Below, piece by piece: positions 9,662-20,872 of a DNA stretch of 64,000 nt. How positions within the stretch are numbered: position 1 is the stretch's first letter; every line of letters starts with the position of its first letter. Under the pieces are notes generated by a model that was not told where the DNA came from, did no database searches, and was given only the letters and a program-made list of their open reading frames with translations. A program made the translations under genes and the position numbers. The DNA is from Trichomonas vaginalis G3. Taxonomy: Eukaryota > Parabasalia > Trichomonadida > Trichomonadidae. The stretch spans positions 22,797,411 through 22,861,410 of the forward strand of contig NC_067203.1 in the NCBI RefSeq assembly GCF_026262505.1. The letters run 5' to 3'.

Positions 9662-10922
9662 ATAATTTTCCCTTCCTTATTGGCGTGTAGAAATAAATGC
9701 GCCAATAGATTGAAGAAGAAGAATTGTTTTTCTCTTAATGAACTTTAATCCTTTTGATATAAGAATATTAAAAACATTAATATAATTTCGATTTCGGAAA
9801 TTAAATTTCCAAATTTTTTGTCGATTTCGGAAATAACAGGATCCCGCATCCAACACGCAACAACAAAACACAAAACACACTTTTTGGTTCTTTCATCGTT
9901 TTAATCGTAATTTATGTAATACATGATTTGGATAAATTTTACAAAAATAGAACCTATATTATATTCTTTTCAAAGATTCTTGCAAATCATCAAAAATAAT
10001 TGTATTTTAAAAAACGATCAAATTATCCTTTCATTATTTTAAACTTAAATTAGTTTTTATGATTGACTAAAGCAATCATATTTATTCATCATTAAATAAA
10101 CAAAAAAATAATATTTGAGAGTTATTTCAAAAAAAAACACATTGAATTTATTAATTTGTCTCAATTTCAGTATTATAAATTTTTATAATTTCAATATTTT
10201 AAATACACTTTTTAATATTTCAATATTTATGATATTTCAATGTATTAAGTGGTCTCAAATTGAGCTTCTCAAATATAAGTTGGCCTATTCAAATAATAAA
10301 ATTAAATAATATTTAAAATAATAAATAAAAGTGATTGAGGTCATAGCAAAACGGCTGTTTCAGTCATTAATTCTTAAAAATAAAAAGGGTAAAAACTAAA
10401 TAAAATGGGTAAAATTCAATAGTGTCTGTGCTATTGTTCAATTTGAAGGTGTCTTTTGAAATCGCAAGACACATTGAATTTTTGAATAGTGTATTATGGT
10501 TTGACAGACACCAATGAAAAAAATAAAATGATATTTATTTTAAATATATAAGATCCTTATATAAAATATAAATATTTTATCGTTTTATTTTCTTGTTTTA
10601 GAAATTTTTTTTATTCAAAAATCAATAAAACTAACTCCAAAATACAATTTTTGATTTAAAGACACTATGATGACACCAGGCAAATCTTCCAAGACACCTA
10701 TCGTCGGGAATCTAACAACCCTATATAAATCTTTGTAATTGATTGAATTTTCAATGTCAATTTTATTCTATACAAAAATTGACTGATTTTTCAAAGAAAC
10801 GATTTCACACAATTCTCTCAAAGCGTCAGACAATATTTACCGCCTTTATAACTAGCTCAACATATACCACTATGTGAATAAAAAGCTTTAGATTTGAGTA
10901 TTGAATTAAAGACTTTTTTCGA

Positions 10923-10931
10923 TCACATTTT
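10923..10931 (+). promoter_or_regulatory. Initiator-like element of the Pmp-like gene
   Basis: TCACATTTT directly precedes the ATG at 10932. It resembles the trichomonad Inr (TCA followed by a pyrimidine/T-rich stretch) at the usual distance. Confidence 0.45.
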
Positions 10932-12704
10932 ATGCAGTGGATCTTTTTCCTCTCAGAGAGGGTTCCACAATTTTATTCAATTGAACGACAGTATATCGAT
11001 GCACCTTCTGAGCCGAGTGGAGGGAGAAATATTGATTTTATCGACACAAAAATAAATTCTACCTTAGAGACATTCCTTTATAGTTCTCTTAATGTTCATA
11101 ACAGTTATTTTGCTTATTTAACTTCGTTTGGCAGAGATATATTTCCGATAGGCGGTGGAGCGATCTTTGCATCTCATTCAAGAGTAGTTGTCAAAAATCA
11201 TAATAAATCGAAAGATTTTGGATTTTATTACAATAAAGCTCCATTAGGAGGAGCATTGCTATTAACAAACTGTGAATCTTTCATAAATCAAGTAAATTTT
11301 ATTCAAAATAAAGCGTTTTTAACTGGTGGTGCGATATATGCAGATAAGCTTGAGCCAAAGTTTACTGAATTACTCATTTTTGACAGTATTTTCGAAAATA
11401 ATTCAGCAGATGATGTAGGTGGAGCAATAGCTTGCATGTTCATGAATGAATCATACATAGATTCCTGCTTCTTTATTGGAAATGATGCAAGAATGAGAGG
11501 TGGCGCAATTTTCATTCAATTGACAAAATCTTCCATTTTTGATTCGGTATTCAAATTAAATACTGCTGGAAATATAATAGACCCAGAAAGAGGAACTGCA
11601 AAATTCATAAATAAAGAAACAAACAAAAAGTATTTGCTTGATGATTCATATCATTTCAGAGGACGAGGGGGAGCAGCAATTTATTACATGGGTGATATAT
11701 CAAATGAAAGTTCCCCAGTATTATATACGCAAAATACATGTTTCATGAATAATCAAGCTCATCGCGGAACAGATCTTGGAGAAAGAGCACAGAGAGCTGG
11801 ACATCATATAATGTTTGATCTATGTTGCAAATGGGATTCATACCATGACTCATTCTTTGGCCCAAGTTTCGATCAAAACGTTGCACACGTCAACAGAGAA
11901 TTTAGAAACAGTACTCTTATTGTTAACTATCTTCCACAAAACAATACTAATTGTCAAGGAGAAGTTATAGAACAAAAGCCACCAATACAAATTTCATTCG
12001 CTGAAAAAATTAATAAGGAAGATGATTCAAAGACTATAAGTGTTCCATCACCTTCAAAATATATTTATCAAGCAACGCCAATTACAAAACTTCCAAAGGA
12101 AACAGAAAGCTCACCTTCTGTTTTACCTTCTCTTCGTCCAATGACAAAGACAATTACTAAGAAATCTAATACAATTCCGCAACCAACAATTTCTTTGTCA
12201 ATAGTAAAAGCTTATGCACAAACAGTCAAACATGGTTACATGGGTAAGACTTCATTATCTTCATTTATTACAAAGACTTCTACTATCACGCTCTTTGAAA
12301 CTTTAACAGAAACATTGATAGAAACAATTAATACTAGAAATGAACAAACAATGTTTTGGACATTTGTTCATACAAGTATTCTTAGTGAAACAAAAATTGG
12401 AATTGAATTTATTTATGAATATATGAAAGGATTAGATACAAGAATAGTGATTGTGCTTGCTGTACTGGGCTGCTTGTTCATTATGTGTCTTGCAATAATT
12501 GTTCTTTTCCTTTATAGGAAAATGGTTCATGATAAATCAGCTGAAACAGAATCTCTTGAATCAGAAAAAGAACCAAATGATGAAAAGCAAACAATTGTAA
12601 ATTATGAAGTGGATAATAATGATAATGTTAATGAAGGAAATAGCGAAGAAATTGTTGATGCAGGAAATCCCGAAGATGATGCCTACATGAATGGAGACTT
12701 TTAA
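10932..12704 (+). CDS. Pmp-like (polymorphic membrane protein-like) surface protein
   Basis: 590 residues. Between residues about 70 and 280 there are six GGA(I/L/A) motifs (GGGAIF, GGALLL, GGAIYA, GGAIAC, GGAIFI, GGAAIYY), alternating with FxxN motifs (FYYN, FIQN, FENN, FKLN, FMNN). This pairing defines the Chlamydia Pmp repeat, which builds a beta-helix; T. vaginalis has a large family of such proteins. A Thr/Ser/Pro-rich stalk follows (about 365-490), then one strong membrane helix near residues 510-535 (IVIVLAVLGCLFIMCLAIIVLFLY), and an acidic cytoplasmic tail ending in NPEDDAYMNGDF. The tail's NPxxxxY resembles, but is not, a canonical NPxY endocytosis motif. A type I surface protein, plausibly an adhesin, is inferred. 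The amino terminus is hydrophobic but short for a signal peptide. Confidence 0.85.
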   Translation: MQWIFFLSERVPQFYSIERQYIDAPSEPSGGRNIDFIDTKINSTLETFLYSSLNVHNSYFAYLTSFGRDIFPIGGGAIFASHSRVVVKNHNKSKDFGFYYNKAPLGGALLLTNCESFINQVNFIQNKAFLTGGAIYADKLEPKFTELLIFDSIFENNSADDVGGAIACMFMNESYIDSCFFIGNDARMRGGAIFIQLTKSSIFDSVFKLNTAGNIIDPERGTAKFINKETNKKYLLDDSYHFRGRGGAAIYYMGDISNESSPVLYTQNTCFMNNQAHRGTDLGERAQRAGHHIMFDLCCKWDSYHDSFFGPSFDQNVAHVNREFRNSTLIVNYLPQNNTNCQGEVIEQKPPIQISFAEKINKEDDSKTISVPSPSKYIYQATPITKLPKETESSPSVLPSLRPMTKTITKKSNTIPQPTISLSIVKAYAQTVKHGYMGKTSLSSFITKTSTITLFETLTETLIETINTRNEQTMFWTFVHTSILSETKIGIEFIYEYMKGLDTRIVIVLAVLGCLFIMCLAIIVLFLYRKMVHDKSAETESLESEKEPNDEKQTIVNYEVDNNDNVNEGNSEEIVDAGNPEDDAYMNGDF

Positions 12705-13234
12705 TTTTATAAACAATATGATAGATATTTTTTAATAAGTCAGAAATCTTAATCACTTTGATTTTGTTTCATGCATTAATGAAAGTAATTAGCGCATACA
12801 TATATAGAGCATATCCTCATATGACCGAACTATAAATGATAGACTATATAACTGTGATGTCAGATTAATATGAATTTATTGAAGAAATACGATTATGTAA
12901 ACTTATCGATATTAACATAAATTTGTTGAACCAAATGTTAATGAATATACTTAAGCATACAGATCATTTCATAATGTTTGTGAAAGACAGCATTCAACAA
13001 TTGTTTCATTTACAAGTATTACTATTCACTATTTTAGATTTTACAAGCTAGAGCAATTTAATTGAAAGCAGAGAGAGTTTCCTTTTGTAGCTTATCTTGA
13101 GTATAATAAGAATATGGATTTGTTTTAACTTCAATTAGGTCATAAAAATATTGTTTGATATAAAAAATAACTGTTTTTTAGACTTAAAAAAATTGTTTGT
13201 CAATCCGAATTCAAAAAAAATATAAATACAAAAG
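12705..13234. other. Intergenic spacer between convergent genes
   Basis: About 530 bp of AT-rich DNA between the 3' ends of the Pmp-like gene (+) and the 1901-residue gene (-). No gene, repeat or clear terminator seen. Confidence 0.6.
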
Positions 13235-16200
13235 TTATTCGAAGAGATTTCCAGTTATATCAATGCACATTCTGTTAATTTCTGCAATTGTTGGTGTGAA
13301 TGTTGAAACAGGTACAACAAGTAATGATTGTTCTTCTACTTGTGGAATTCTTTCTTCACTTTCGGATGAAATCGATGCTCTCAATTTTTCAGAAGAAGAA
13401 GATAACAAATTCGTCTTCTTATTGACTTTAGTAATGAACTGTTTGATTGTCAATTCAGAGACTTCCGGAACAACACCAATTGCCATATCAGTGTTAGGAC
13501 GCTGAGGAATTGCGTGGAAAGCGATATCATTCCATCTATCAAACAGATCCACTTTAATTTGAAGACATTCGTTTCTCAAATCTTCAATTGCATTAAAGTA
13601 GAAGAAAGTGCATTCTGTTGGATAATAAGGGAACTCTTCCTTCTCCCATTTGGCAACATCCTTGCAGATGTTCTCAACAGGGAAGGCAGAGCCGTAGAAG
13701 AGAGCAGGAAGTGCATCAAACAAACCAATCTTTGTTTGGTACAAAGGCAAAAACTTCTCAAGAGATTTCGATGATTTCGCTGATTTGTCTTTGATTGCGT
13801 GAGTTGCAATTCTCTTCAAGCTCAAGTTAATTGGATTCTGGTGCTTGTCAATCATTACAGCGCTTACTTTGTAAATCATCGGTGAATAATGCGTTGTATG
13901 GTTCATAATCAATGAATAAAGTTTTACAACAGCACCTGTCAAGTTATCTCCAGCTGTTTTCATCAATTCTTCAACCGTTTCTTCGAATCCATCTGTTGTA
14001 TCTAAATGTTTGAAGCAGGAAATGTCAATTCCTAAAAGTTCCATTGCGGAAACCTTTATTGAATTGAATTCTTCATTAGATATTGTCTGGGATAAATAAG
14101 GAATCAAAAACAGAACAATTGTTGCTGCTGCCATTTCTTTTGTAACTTTATATTCTTTGCCAGCAGTTTTTTCATCAATTTGGTCAACAAAATCTGTCTT
14201 TGTTGGCATCAAACAATTAATGAATTTCCTTTCAAATAAAACACTTGTCATATGGAATAATCTGTCAATAATCTTCTTCGCTTTCTTCTTGTCCAAGAGG
14301 ATGTTGTACTGTGCAATCTTCATGAGAATTCCGCCACTCTCTGTTGAATCTTTGATCTTGTCAGAAATTGTCAAAAATTCATTTGTAATTTTGACAAAAT
14401 TGTCAAAAATCGGTTGGAATTCACTGTCACCGCACGAAGCGAATGAAATCACAGCGTTGAAAGCAGACTGTGGCACTGTGTTAAGTGATTTACAGATTTC
14501 TGCCAATAATTCAATTAAAAGTGACAAATGTTTGTAATAAATTTTGAGGTTGACTTCTTCATCACCTTGCAACAATTTTGCTAGATGTTTCTTTTGTCTT
14601 TTTTCGGAAGACGGAACAGAGTTTTCTCTCAAAACTTGTACTGTTATTCTTATTGTCTTCAAGACATGTTCCAGCATATGAATATTAGGAGCAGTTACTG
14701 TTTCAATTGCGTATTTGCAAGCTTGAACAGCTGTTTCTGTATCTCCACAAGTTGTTGACCACAAAAATGCTTCTCTGAAGAATTCAACTGTATTGTCTCC
14801 AATCAATGATTTGATGTCTTCTGAATCAGGAGATTCTACACCTGTTATCTTCTGGAAAGCCTGTGCAATCAAATCAGTTCTTTTATGTGAAATACAGAAT
14901 GATAAAATTGTTGGTTTGAACTCATCTTCGTACAAATCAACTAATTCCAAACAAACTTCCAAAGCAAACATCGCATTTTCTTCTGCAACATTCGGATCAA
15001 GAGAAGAAGTTGTTTGTTGTTGGTCTTTCTCTGATTTCATCTCGTTGAGGAATTTGTCGAAATCGAAGAATCTATCGAAAGTTCTCAACTGAATCACAGA
15101 ATAGAACCAATATCTGAACTGCAAATATGATAAAACATTCATTGCTATGTCTTTGTGCGACTTGCAAAGATGAATTAACAATGTCTTGCATTGTTCTTTG
15201 CATTCTGAATAAGCCGTGAAGCAGAAAATAAATGCAAATTCACAGGATTCTGGTGTTGATGTCACGTAATCAATTATGGAAATGGCAGACGGTTGTAAAG
15301 GTGACAAACAAACAACTCTTGTGAATTGTTGCATGAAAGACATGGCAGTGAATCTCTGGAATGCTGGTTGTGTTGACAATGAAATGGATGTAGCATCGGA
15401 AATCAAGTTTACGTGTTTGAACCATGGAAGAATGATGTTGGCAAATGTTGTCAAAAATCTGTCATTTAGTATTGAAAGTGATTGAGAAATGAACTGTTCA
15501 ATGCACATTTCAAAAGCATTTGACAGAATTCCTGACAGTTTTGTCAATCCGACATATGATTTTTCGTGGATGAAATCGAGGGCTTCCGCGAAAAATGGAG
15601 AATCAATCAACAAAGAACCACTTAATATAATGTGATATAAAACTTTCTGTGCGTCTTCTTCGTAACCTTGTTTTTCGCCACTCAAGAAGAAAAAACACAA
15701 AGCGAGGAGATCTCCAATGTGAGAGAAAACAGAGTCAGAAAACTCTTGTTCGTTTGAAGATAATTGTTTTCTGGCTGCTGCGGCCAAAAGAATCGAATCA
15801 GCTTCGATTGTTTGTGGCTGCGGGAACTGCATTGCGATGCAAGAGAAGAAGTGTGGTTCGGAGAATGATTTGTTGATGAAATGTCCTAAAAAGAAAGAGA
15901 AAGAATGTGACAAAATGTAACTGCAAGCTGAAATGTTTTGTTGAGCAATTTTAAGGACATGGTCAATCAAATTCTCGAATAAATCATCAGGAATAGTATT
16001 GACAGAACAGAAAGCAGCGAAAGCGGATTTTGCGGCTATTTTCAGTTTATTAGGAATCTTTTGATCAGGTGTTGCCAAATTGAACATGAAATAGAACCAA
16101 TTCGATCTATTCAAGGATTTCTGGATGAATGGTCTGTGAAGGAATGGTCCTGCTATTGGAGATGCGTTGCAATCTTTGAATTGCTGGCAAATAATTTCAA

Positions 16201-18940
16201 TAACGTGCATAAGTGAAGTCAAGCATTCAAACATCAGTTCACTTAATTCACCAATTGGACTTAAACTGACTGTAGAAATTATTTTATTGTTCTCGCAGTA
16301 TTTCACAACATTGTCCATGAGTTTAAGAACTTCTTCCATATGTTGTGGATCTCCAATGAATGAAGTGTTTTGGACATTTATTTGTGCAACAAATGTGAAA
16401 CATCTCAGGAAAAGTTCGTTTGCATTTGCAAGGAGTTTGAGCATCATCATTGTATGTGATTTATGAATGGAAGAGGCAAATGAATACAATATAGCATTGA
16501 ATGGATTGACCTTGATTTGGTCGCTGATAATTTGAATTGTTTTTTGCAAAATTTGTTGCAAATTTTTATCATTTGTTTCATTGTTATCAGCTGAACAAGC
16601 CAAGAATGTTGCGATATTGATAGCATGCAATGATGCATATTTATGTTTATCGCAATATCCAAATACTTGTTGAAGCATTGAATATATCTGTTGATTGGAA
16701 TTTTGAATGTATTTGTATTCTTCCTTTTGAACAATCAAAGAGAAAACAACACTTAAATAGATATGATAAAATATCTCGTAGTGAGTAAGTGCGTATTCCT
16801 TGAATGATTGGAAAGGAAGCTGCTTCAAAACTCCTGGATCGCAATCGGAATTGAAAACTGAAGCGATTTTTTCCAAAGTTTTTTGTTGCAAAATTTTCTC
16901 ATTTTGCTCAAAGAACTTGTTCAAAGGTGTCAATTCTATAACATCTAATGCAGCAGATCTCACTTCATATGATGGACATGATAAGCCACTAATAATGGTT
17001 GGAATAATCGTCTCTGTCACTTTTTCAAGAATTTCATCGTCGTGAATTTGTTCCAAAATCATTTGCATTGTTTGTAATTGGATGAAACACTGTTCTAAGT
17101 TCTGTGGAATCTGGTTAACAATGGACTTGATGATAGATACAACGTTATCCTTGTATTTGATTGATAAAACCATGAGACATCTCGCGGATAATGAACAAAT
17201 AAATGATTGACCATCATAAATTCTTTGTGTAACAAAATTCACCAAATTTTCGTTGTATTCCAATAAAGGAATTAACGAAATACATCTCGCTAACGGTGAA
17301 TCTACTTTACTTGAATCAGTAATGAATTTCAAGTCAAATTTCGGATCGTAAGAAAACGGTTTTTTGTTGTCCGGAGAAACAGTTTTTTGTAGCTTAGCAA
17401 TATCGGATGACATGCGGTGCTGTGTGATGGAGGATGGTATAACAGGTATAGATGTCTCGAATAATTCGGTATCTGAGCAAGGAGTAGTTGGAATTCCACA
17501 GATTGTTGTTGCACGCTCTTCCAATGAACAGCTTTCGATGAATTTATCAACAAGCTCCGTATAACACTTAAGAAGCTTGTCATTACCGGTTGGAATGAGG
17601 TAACAACCAACTTGGAATAAGGCTATTCCATTTTGTTTGATAAATGTTGGATTTCCGAGGTCCTGGATGTAGCCATCGACGAAGGATTGCATTCCGTTGA
17701 CAGCAATCATTGTAATGTAGTTGGCAAGTTCGAGTTTTGTATTATCGAAATTTTGGAATGAAGAAATGACTGAGAAGAAATCTGTAAGCTTAGAAACATC
17801 ATGAGGATCTGCTTGCCATTGTAAGAAGTCCGTATTTGTGAATTCTACGCAATGTGGTTGGAAATTTTTGCCGCAAAGGATACGAGTAAGTCCGAAGAGA
17901 ATTGGTTGTTGAGAATTTGCTGTTTGGCGTGCGATTCTTCTGGCGGTTGACATGATTTGGCCGAGATTTACAACGGATCTGCCATCTTCGCTTAAAGCGA
18001 ATAAAGTGCAGACAATTGGGAAGGTAACTGGGTTCTGCTGGTTCGTTGTAGCAGAACTGTAGATAATTTGGACAAGGTGAACCGGACGATTATTTCCTTC
18101 TGTTGTTAAGGCATCTGCGGTCAAAGACGCGAAGAACAAGGCTGAGGCGATGGAAGAATCAACAATGGGCTGCGGCGTGGCGAAAGCGACTAAAGCGTTG
18201 TTTAATGCGCTTAAAGATTCACGAGATTCTGTATAATCAATTTTAGTGTTCTTGAAAGTGAAAGATCTCATCATCTTATAGAGGAAGATGTGGGAGCTGG
18301 ATGAAATTTGCCTATCCTGAAGCACTCTCAGTAAAAATTGCCAACATTTTTCTGGAATCTTAAGGGAAAGGTAATAGAATAATTTCTCGAAGCCTTCTAC
18401 CATAAGGGTATATGTGATATAGTGCGTGAAGTCAGAAACTGCGTCTTCAATGGAAGTTATATATTCCGATAAAAGGAACTCAATTTTATCACCTGAGCAG
18501 TTGTTTGCTAACTTGATGGCAATATCAGCGAGGTAGCGTTCTGAAAGATAGAATAAAGCAATACGGTAAGTTAATATTGATTGTTTTTTGTCACTCGCTC
18601 TTTGAATCCAATGGGCCGTTGGCAATTTGATTTTTGTAATTGGTTCTTGTGTATTTAATGATATTTGTGTAAAGAATTTGCGGATTTCTGCAAAGCTTTG
18701 TTTTGGATTCGAGTTTGAAAGCAAAGCAATCTTATTAAATGCATTCTCGATGGTTTCATTATAGATAACATACGATTTCAAGTATCGAAGTAAATCAGGA
18801 TGGAGAGTATTGTCATTTGTATTGAAAGCTTCTGATTGTTGAACGATCGGCTTAGCGATAGTCAACAGAGCAGACTGAATTGAAGAAAAGATGGCTTCAA
18901 TACCTGATGTAGGTGTTGAAGATGAGCTTCCTTTCTCCAT
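13235..18940 (-). CDS. Large helical (HEAT/ARM-like) protein of unknown function
   Basis: 1901 residues in one uninterrupted frame from an ATG at 18940. After a Ser/Thr-rich start (KGSSSSTPTSG) the whole protein reads as successive amphipathic helices with frequent Leu/Ile/Phe, Cys and Asn/Gln, as in HEAT- or ARM-type solenoids. I see no membrane helix, kinase or GTPase motif, and no clear coiled coil. A basic, Ser-rich stretch near residues 1840-1875 (KVNKKTNLLSSSSEK) could be a disordered tail. Scaffold proteins of this size include Furry/Tao3, importins and integrator subunits, but no diagnostic motif lets me choose. It is the longest host gene here and looks intact. Confidence 0.8.
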   Translation of the reverse strand: MEKGSSSSTPTSGIEAIFSSIQSALLTIAKPIVQQSEAFNTNDNTLHPDLLRYLKSYVIYNETIENAFNKIALLSNSNPKQSFAEIRKFFTQISLNTQEPITKIKLPTAHWIQRASDKKQSILTYRIALFYLSERYLADIAIKLANNCSGDKIEFLLSEYITSIEDAVSDFTHYITYTLMVEGFEKLFYYLSLKIPEKCWQFLLRVLQDRQISSSSHIFLYKMMRSFTFKNTKIDYTESRESLSALNNALVAFATPQPIVDSSIASALFFASLTADALTTEGNNRPVHLVQIIYSSATTNQQNPVTFPIVCTLFALSEDGRSVVNLGQIMSTARRIARQTANSQQPILFGLTRILCGKNFQPHCVEFTNTDFLQWQADPHDVSKLTDFFSVISSFQNFDNTKLELANYITMIAVNGMQSFVDGYIQDLGNPTFIKQNGIALFQVGCYLIPTGNDKLLKCYTELVDKFIESCSLEERATTICGIPTTPCSDTELFETSIPVIPSSITQHRMSSDIAKLQKTVSPDNKKPFSYDPKFDLKFITDSSKVDSPLARCISLIPLLEYNENLVNFVTQRIYDGQSFICSLSARCLMVLSIKYKDNVVSIIKSIVNQIPQNLEQCFIQLQTMQMILEQIHDDEILEKVTETIIPTIISGLSCPSYEVRSAALDVIELTPLNKFFEQNEKILQQKTLEKIASVFNSDCDPGVLKQLPFQSFKEYALTHYEIFYHIYLSVVFSLIVQKEEYKYIQNSNQQIYSMLQQVFGYCDKHKYASLHAINIATFLACSADNNETNDKNLQQILQKTIQIISDQIKVNPFNAILYSFASSIHKSHTMMMLKLLANANELFLRCFTFVAQINVQNTSFIGDPQHMEEVLKLMDNVVKYCENNKIISTVSLSPIGELSELMFECLTSLMHVIEIICQQFKDCNASPIAGPFLHRPFIQKSLNRSNWFYFMFNLATPDQKIPNKLKIAAKSAFAAFCSVNTIPDDLFENLIDHVLKIAQQNISACSYILSHSFSFFLGHFINKSFSEPHFFSCIAMQFPQPQTIEADSILLAAAARKQLSSNEQEFSDSVFSHIGDLLALCFFFLSGEKQGYEEDAQKVLYHIILSGSLLIDSPFFAEALDFIHEKSYVGLTKLSGILSNAFEMCIEQFISQSLSILNDRFLTTFANIILPWFKHVNLISDATSISLSTQPAFQRFTAMSFMQQFTRVVCLSPLQPSAISIIDYVTSTPESCEFAFIFCFTAYSECKEQCKTLLIHLCKSHKDIAMNVLSYLQFRYWFYSVIQLRTFDRFFDFDKFLNEMKSEKDQQQTTSSLDPNVAEENAMFALEVCLELVDLYEDEFKPTILSFCISHKRTDLIAQAFQKITGVESPDSEDIKSLIGDNTVEFFREAFLWSTTCGDTETAVQACKYAIETVTAPNIHMLEHVLKTIRITVQVLRENSVPSSEKRQKKHLAKLLQGDEEVNLKIYYKHLSLLIELLAEICKSLNTVPQSAFNAVISFASCGDSEFQPIFDNFVKITNEFLTISDKIKDSTESGGILMKIAQYNILLDKKKAKKIIDRLFHMTSVLFERKFINCLMPTKTDFVDQIDEKTAGKEYKVTKEMAAATIVLFLIPYLSQTISNEEFNSIKVSAMELLGIDISCFKHLDTTDGFEETVEELMKTAGDNLTGAVVKLYSLIMNHTTHYSPMIYKVSAVMIDKHQNPINLSLKRIATHAIKDKSAKSSKSLEKFLPLYQTKIGLFDALPALFYGSAFPVENICKDVAKWEKEEFPYYPTECTFFYFNAIEDLRNECLQIKVDLFDRWNDIAFHAIPQRPNTDMAIGVVPEVSELTIKQFITKVNKKTNLLSSSSEKLRASISSESEERIPQVEEQSLLVVPVSTFTPTIAEINRMCIDITGNLFE

Positions 18941-20666
18941 TTTTTTTATTGTTTATTTATTCAATGTAAAACAAGAAAAAATATTCTGAACGACAAACAA
19001 TCAAAAATAAACAATTTATAAGATAGATAGGTGAGTCTGTATAGTTAATAAATCTTGCAATTTTATTGTTTAATTATTACTTTTCACCGATATTGCAATG
19101 TTCAATTCAGATATCTGCTGACAATTTGTATGAGAAAAATATAAGCATATCATTTTCTAGGAGCCGATATCATGCGACTAGAGAATAATTGAGAATTTGA
19201 AAAATTATTTTTATTCCAAAAGCTATAGATGTACTTTAGGGAAGATACTCATAAAAATGAGCATATATTTACTTAATAGATTGATTTTGTTTTTATGCAT
19301 TGAATGCTTGTGAATTGGAATGCAAATTTTTCAGAAATAACAAATTATTGGGTCTTAAGCGTGCAGACATCAATAGGCTATATAAACCTGCTAGTACCAA
19401 GCAGTTCAATTCAGATAGCAATTTCTCAAATAATTGTTGATTTTGGCATCTCTGTATTGTAGCATTATATATGCAATAATCCACATATTTGAAAGTAATG
19501 ACAGCAACATTGTTTGGCATGATTTATTTAAATTTTTGCAAAATATTTCAAGGTGTTGAAAGGGATTAATGATGTGGAACTATGTGTGTCTGTGTGAGAT
19601 TCGCAGCGAGCAATAACTCAGATTAAGCGATTGAAATCTGTCCCCAAGGACAGAAAATTTTGTAATCACTTCACATTCAAAATTTCGAAATACAAATGAA
19701 GCCTTTTCATGAGTTAGTTGAGATGTTCAAGGATTATATAAATACATACCATGAATTGTTTACTCTCTAATCAAAACAATTCTCATTGAAAAATACAAAA
19801 TTCGGGCGCGTAAAGGGTTGGCGTCCTAAGGCGTCCTGATGTAAACTATTCAATTTTTGAGAAGTTTACACCATAATTGAATAGTTTATGGCGTCCTGAG
19901 AGGAGATTTCAATGGGTATGGCGTCCTAAAAAATAGAAGAAAATGATTTTTTCTCGATTTTTCTAGAAATTGAATTTTTTAAAAAAGAAAAAAATCAAAA
20001 CATATACATTCAAGAAAGACTATAAATGAAGATTTTTCTATTTTTTTTCATTCTAAAACATCTTTTTTTGGATAATTTTTTTTTAATAAATATGTAAGAA
20101 AGATTGAAGAAAAAGTAAATTTACTTTAAGAAAATTCGTTTTACATGATGTAAGACCCATAACAACTATAAATATTCAATTATTTAAAATAAAAAAAAGA
20201 AAAACAGATTAAATGTATCTCACATCAAAATCCATTGACCTAAGGATGTTAAGTTTCTGTTTTTAAAAGTTGATATTTTTTTTTTAATTTTAAGAAAATT
20301 AATAGCATGTTATTAGACAATAGGAGTGTAATGATATTGACTAAACAGAAATGAGAGAATAGAGATATAATTTTGATAAGCAATATTGCGAACAAATTCT
20401 GAAGTAAAATCGCGATCAATAATTGAAAATTACGATCATGTACTGAAAAATGACGATCGAATTGAATGAATAGAATTATATCTAAGAAAAAATAAATTGT
20501 ATTTAGAAGATGAACAAAGAAAGGTGTATGCTAAAAATCATTTAACAATAAATGGAAATAAAACGAAATTGTTAAAAGAAAAAAATGAAAATTGTTAAAT
20601 AATATATTATTTTTTAGTCATAAGAATAAAAATATAGTAGTTATAAAAGGAATTAGACTTCATATA
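18941..20666. other. Intergenic region left of the Mutator-like transposase end
   Basis: About 1.7 kb. A 75-codon frame at 19293-19520 (minus) is not supported by any family or promoter and is left uncalled. At 19810-19935 the word GGCGTCCT occurs four times around an inverted repeat (listed separately). From about 20000 to 20660 the sequence is very AT-rich and probably contains the 3' end and terminal repeat of the Mutator-like element, which I could not delimit. Confidence 0.5.
19842..19887. repeat. 14 bp perfect inverted repeat among GGCGTCCT repeats
   Basis: TAAACTATTCAATT and AATTGAATAGTTTA are perfect reverse complements about 18 bases apart. The word GGCGTCCT flanks it twice on the left, once directly on the right, and once more about 40 bases further on. 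Possible end of a small inverted-repeat transposon or a regulatory hairpin. Confidence 0.6.
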
Positions 20667-20872
20667 TCAATTCTTTTTCTCTGTAGATGTGGAACGTTTG
20701 CTTTTCGATCTCTTTCGATGAACTTGAAAATATAAGTTATTATCGCTGAGAATCCTTTCCGAAATAGGAGCTTTACATTTAGGAGGATTGTCGGATGAAT
20801 TTTGTTTTTTATTGTTTGATTTTGTTGTTATGGAAGATTTTTTCTTATTTTTTTCAGAATTTTGCTTGCTAT
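20667..20872 (-). pseudogene. Mutator-like transposase, C-terminal piece (split by the Maverick)
   Basis: The last 60-odd codons of the transposase whose main part lies at 59879-61923. Across the Maverick target site the reading frame is continuous (the TGCTAT duplication sits within the codons for Asn-Ser at the junction), so this piece belonged to that gene until the insertion. The tail is Lys/Ser/Asn-rich and basic (KNKKKSS, RKRSKSKRS), ending in TEKKN and a TGA at 20667. A low-complexity basic tail is plausible for DNA binding or nuclear import. Confidence 0.8.
20867..20872. repeat. Target-site duplication, left copy (TGCTAT)
   Basis: TGCTAT immediately precedes the left terminal repeat; the same six bases follow the right end at 59873-59878. 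Six bases is the usual Maverick duplication length. Confidence 0.9.

Larger units (their letters stand above)
8510..10931. other. Long gene-free AT-rich region with palindromes
   Basis: About 2.4 kb between divergent host genes with no convincing coding sequence. Apparent short frames here are AT-rich noise. It holds several inverted repeats (8630-8710, 8737-8855, the palindrome at 9644-9661, and a short one at about 10447-10471) and scattered GGTGTCTT/AAGACACC words at about 9644, 10455, 10660 and 10690. Old MITE-like debris or regulatory DNA for the Pmp-like gene are both possible. Confidence 0.55.

Noticed and set aside
9677-10309. Small frames in the gene-free region
   Set aside because: AT-rich, short, low complexity, no context.
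13197-18940. Many plus-strand frames over the 1901-residue gene
   Set aside because: All lie within one long uninterrupted minus-strand gene.
19293-19520. 75-codon minus-strand frame in the spacer
   Set aside because: No family, no initiator at the right place, ordinary length for chance in this DNA.
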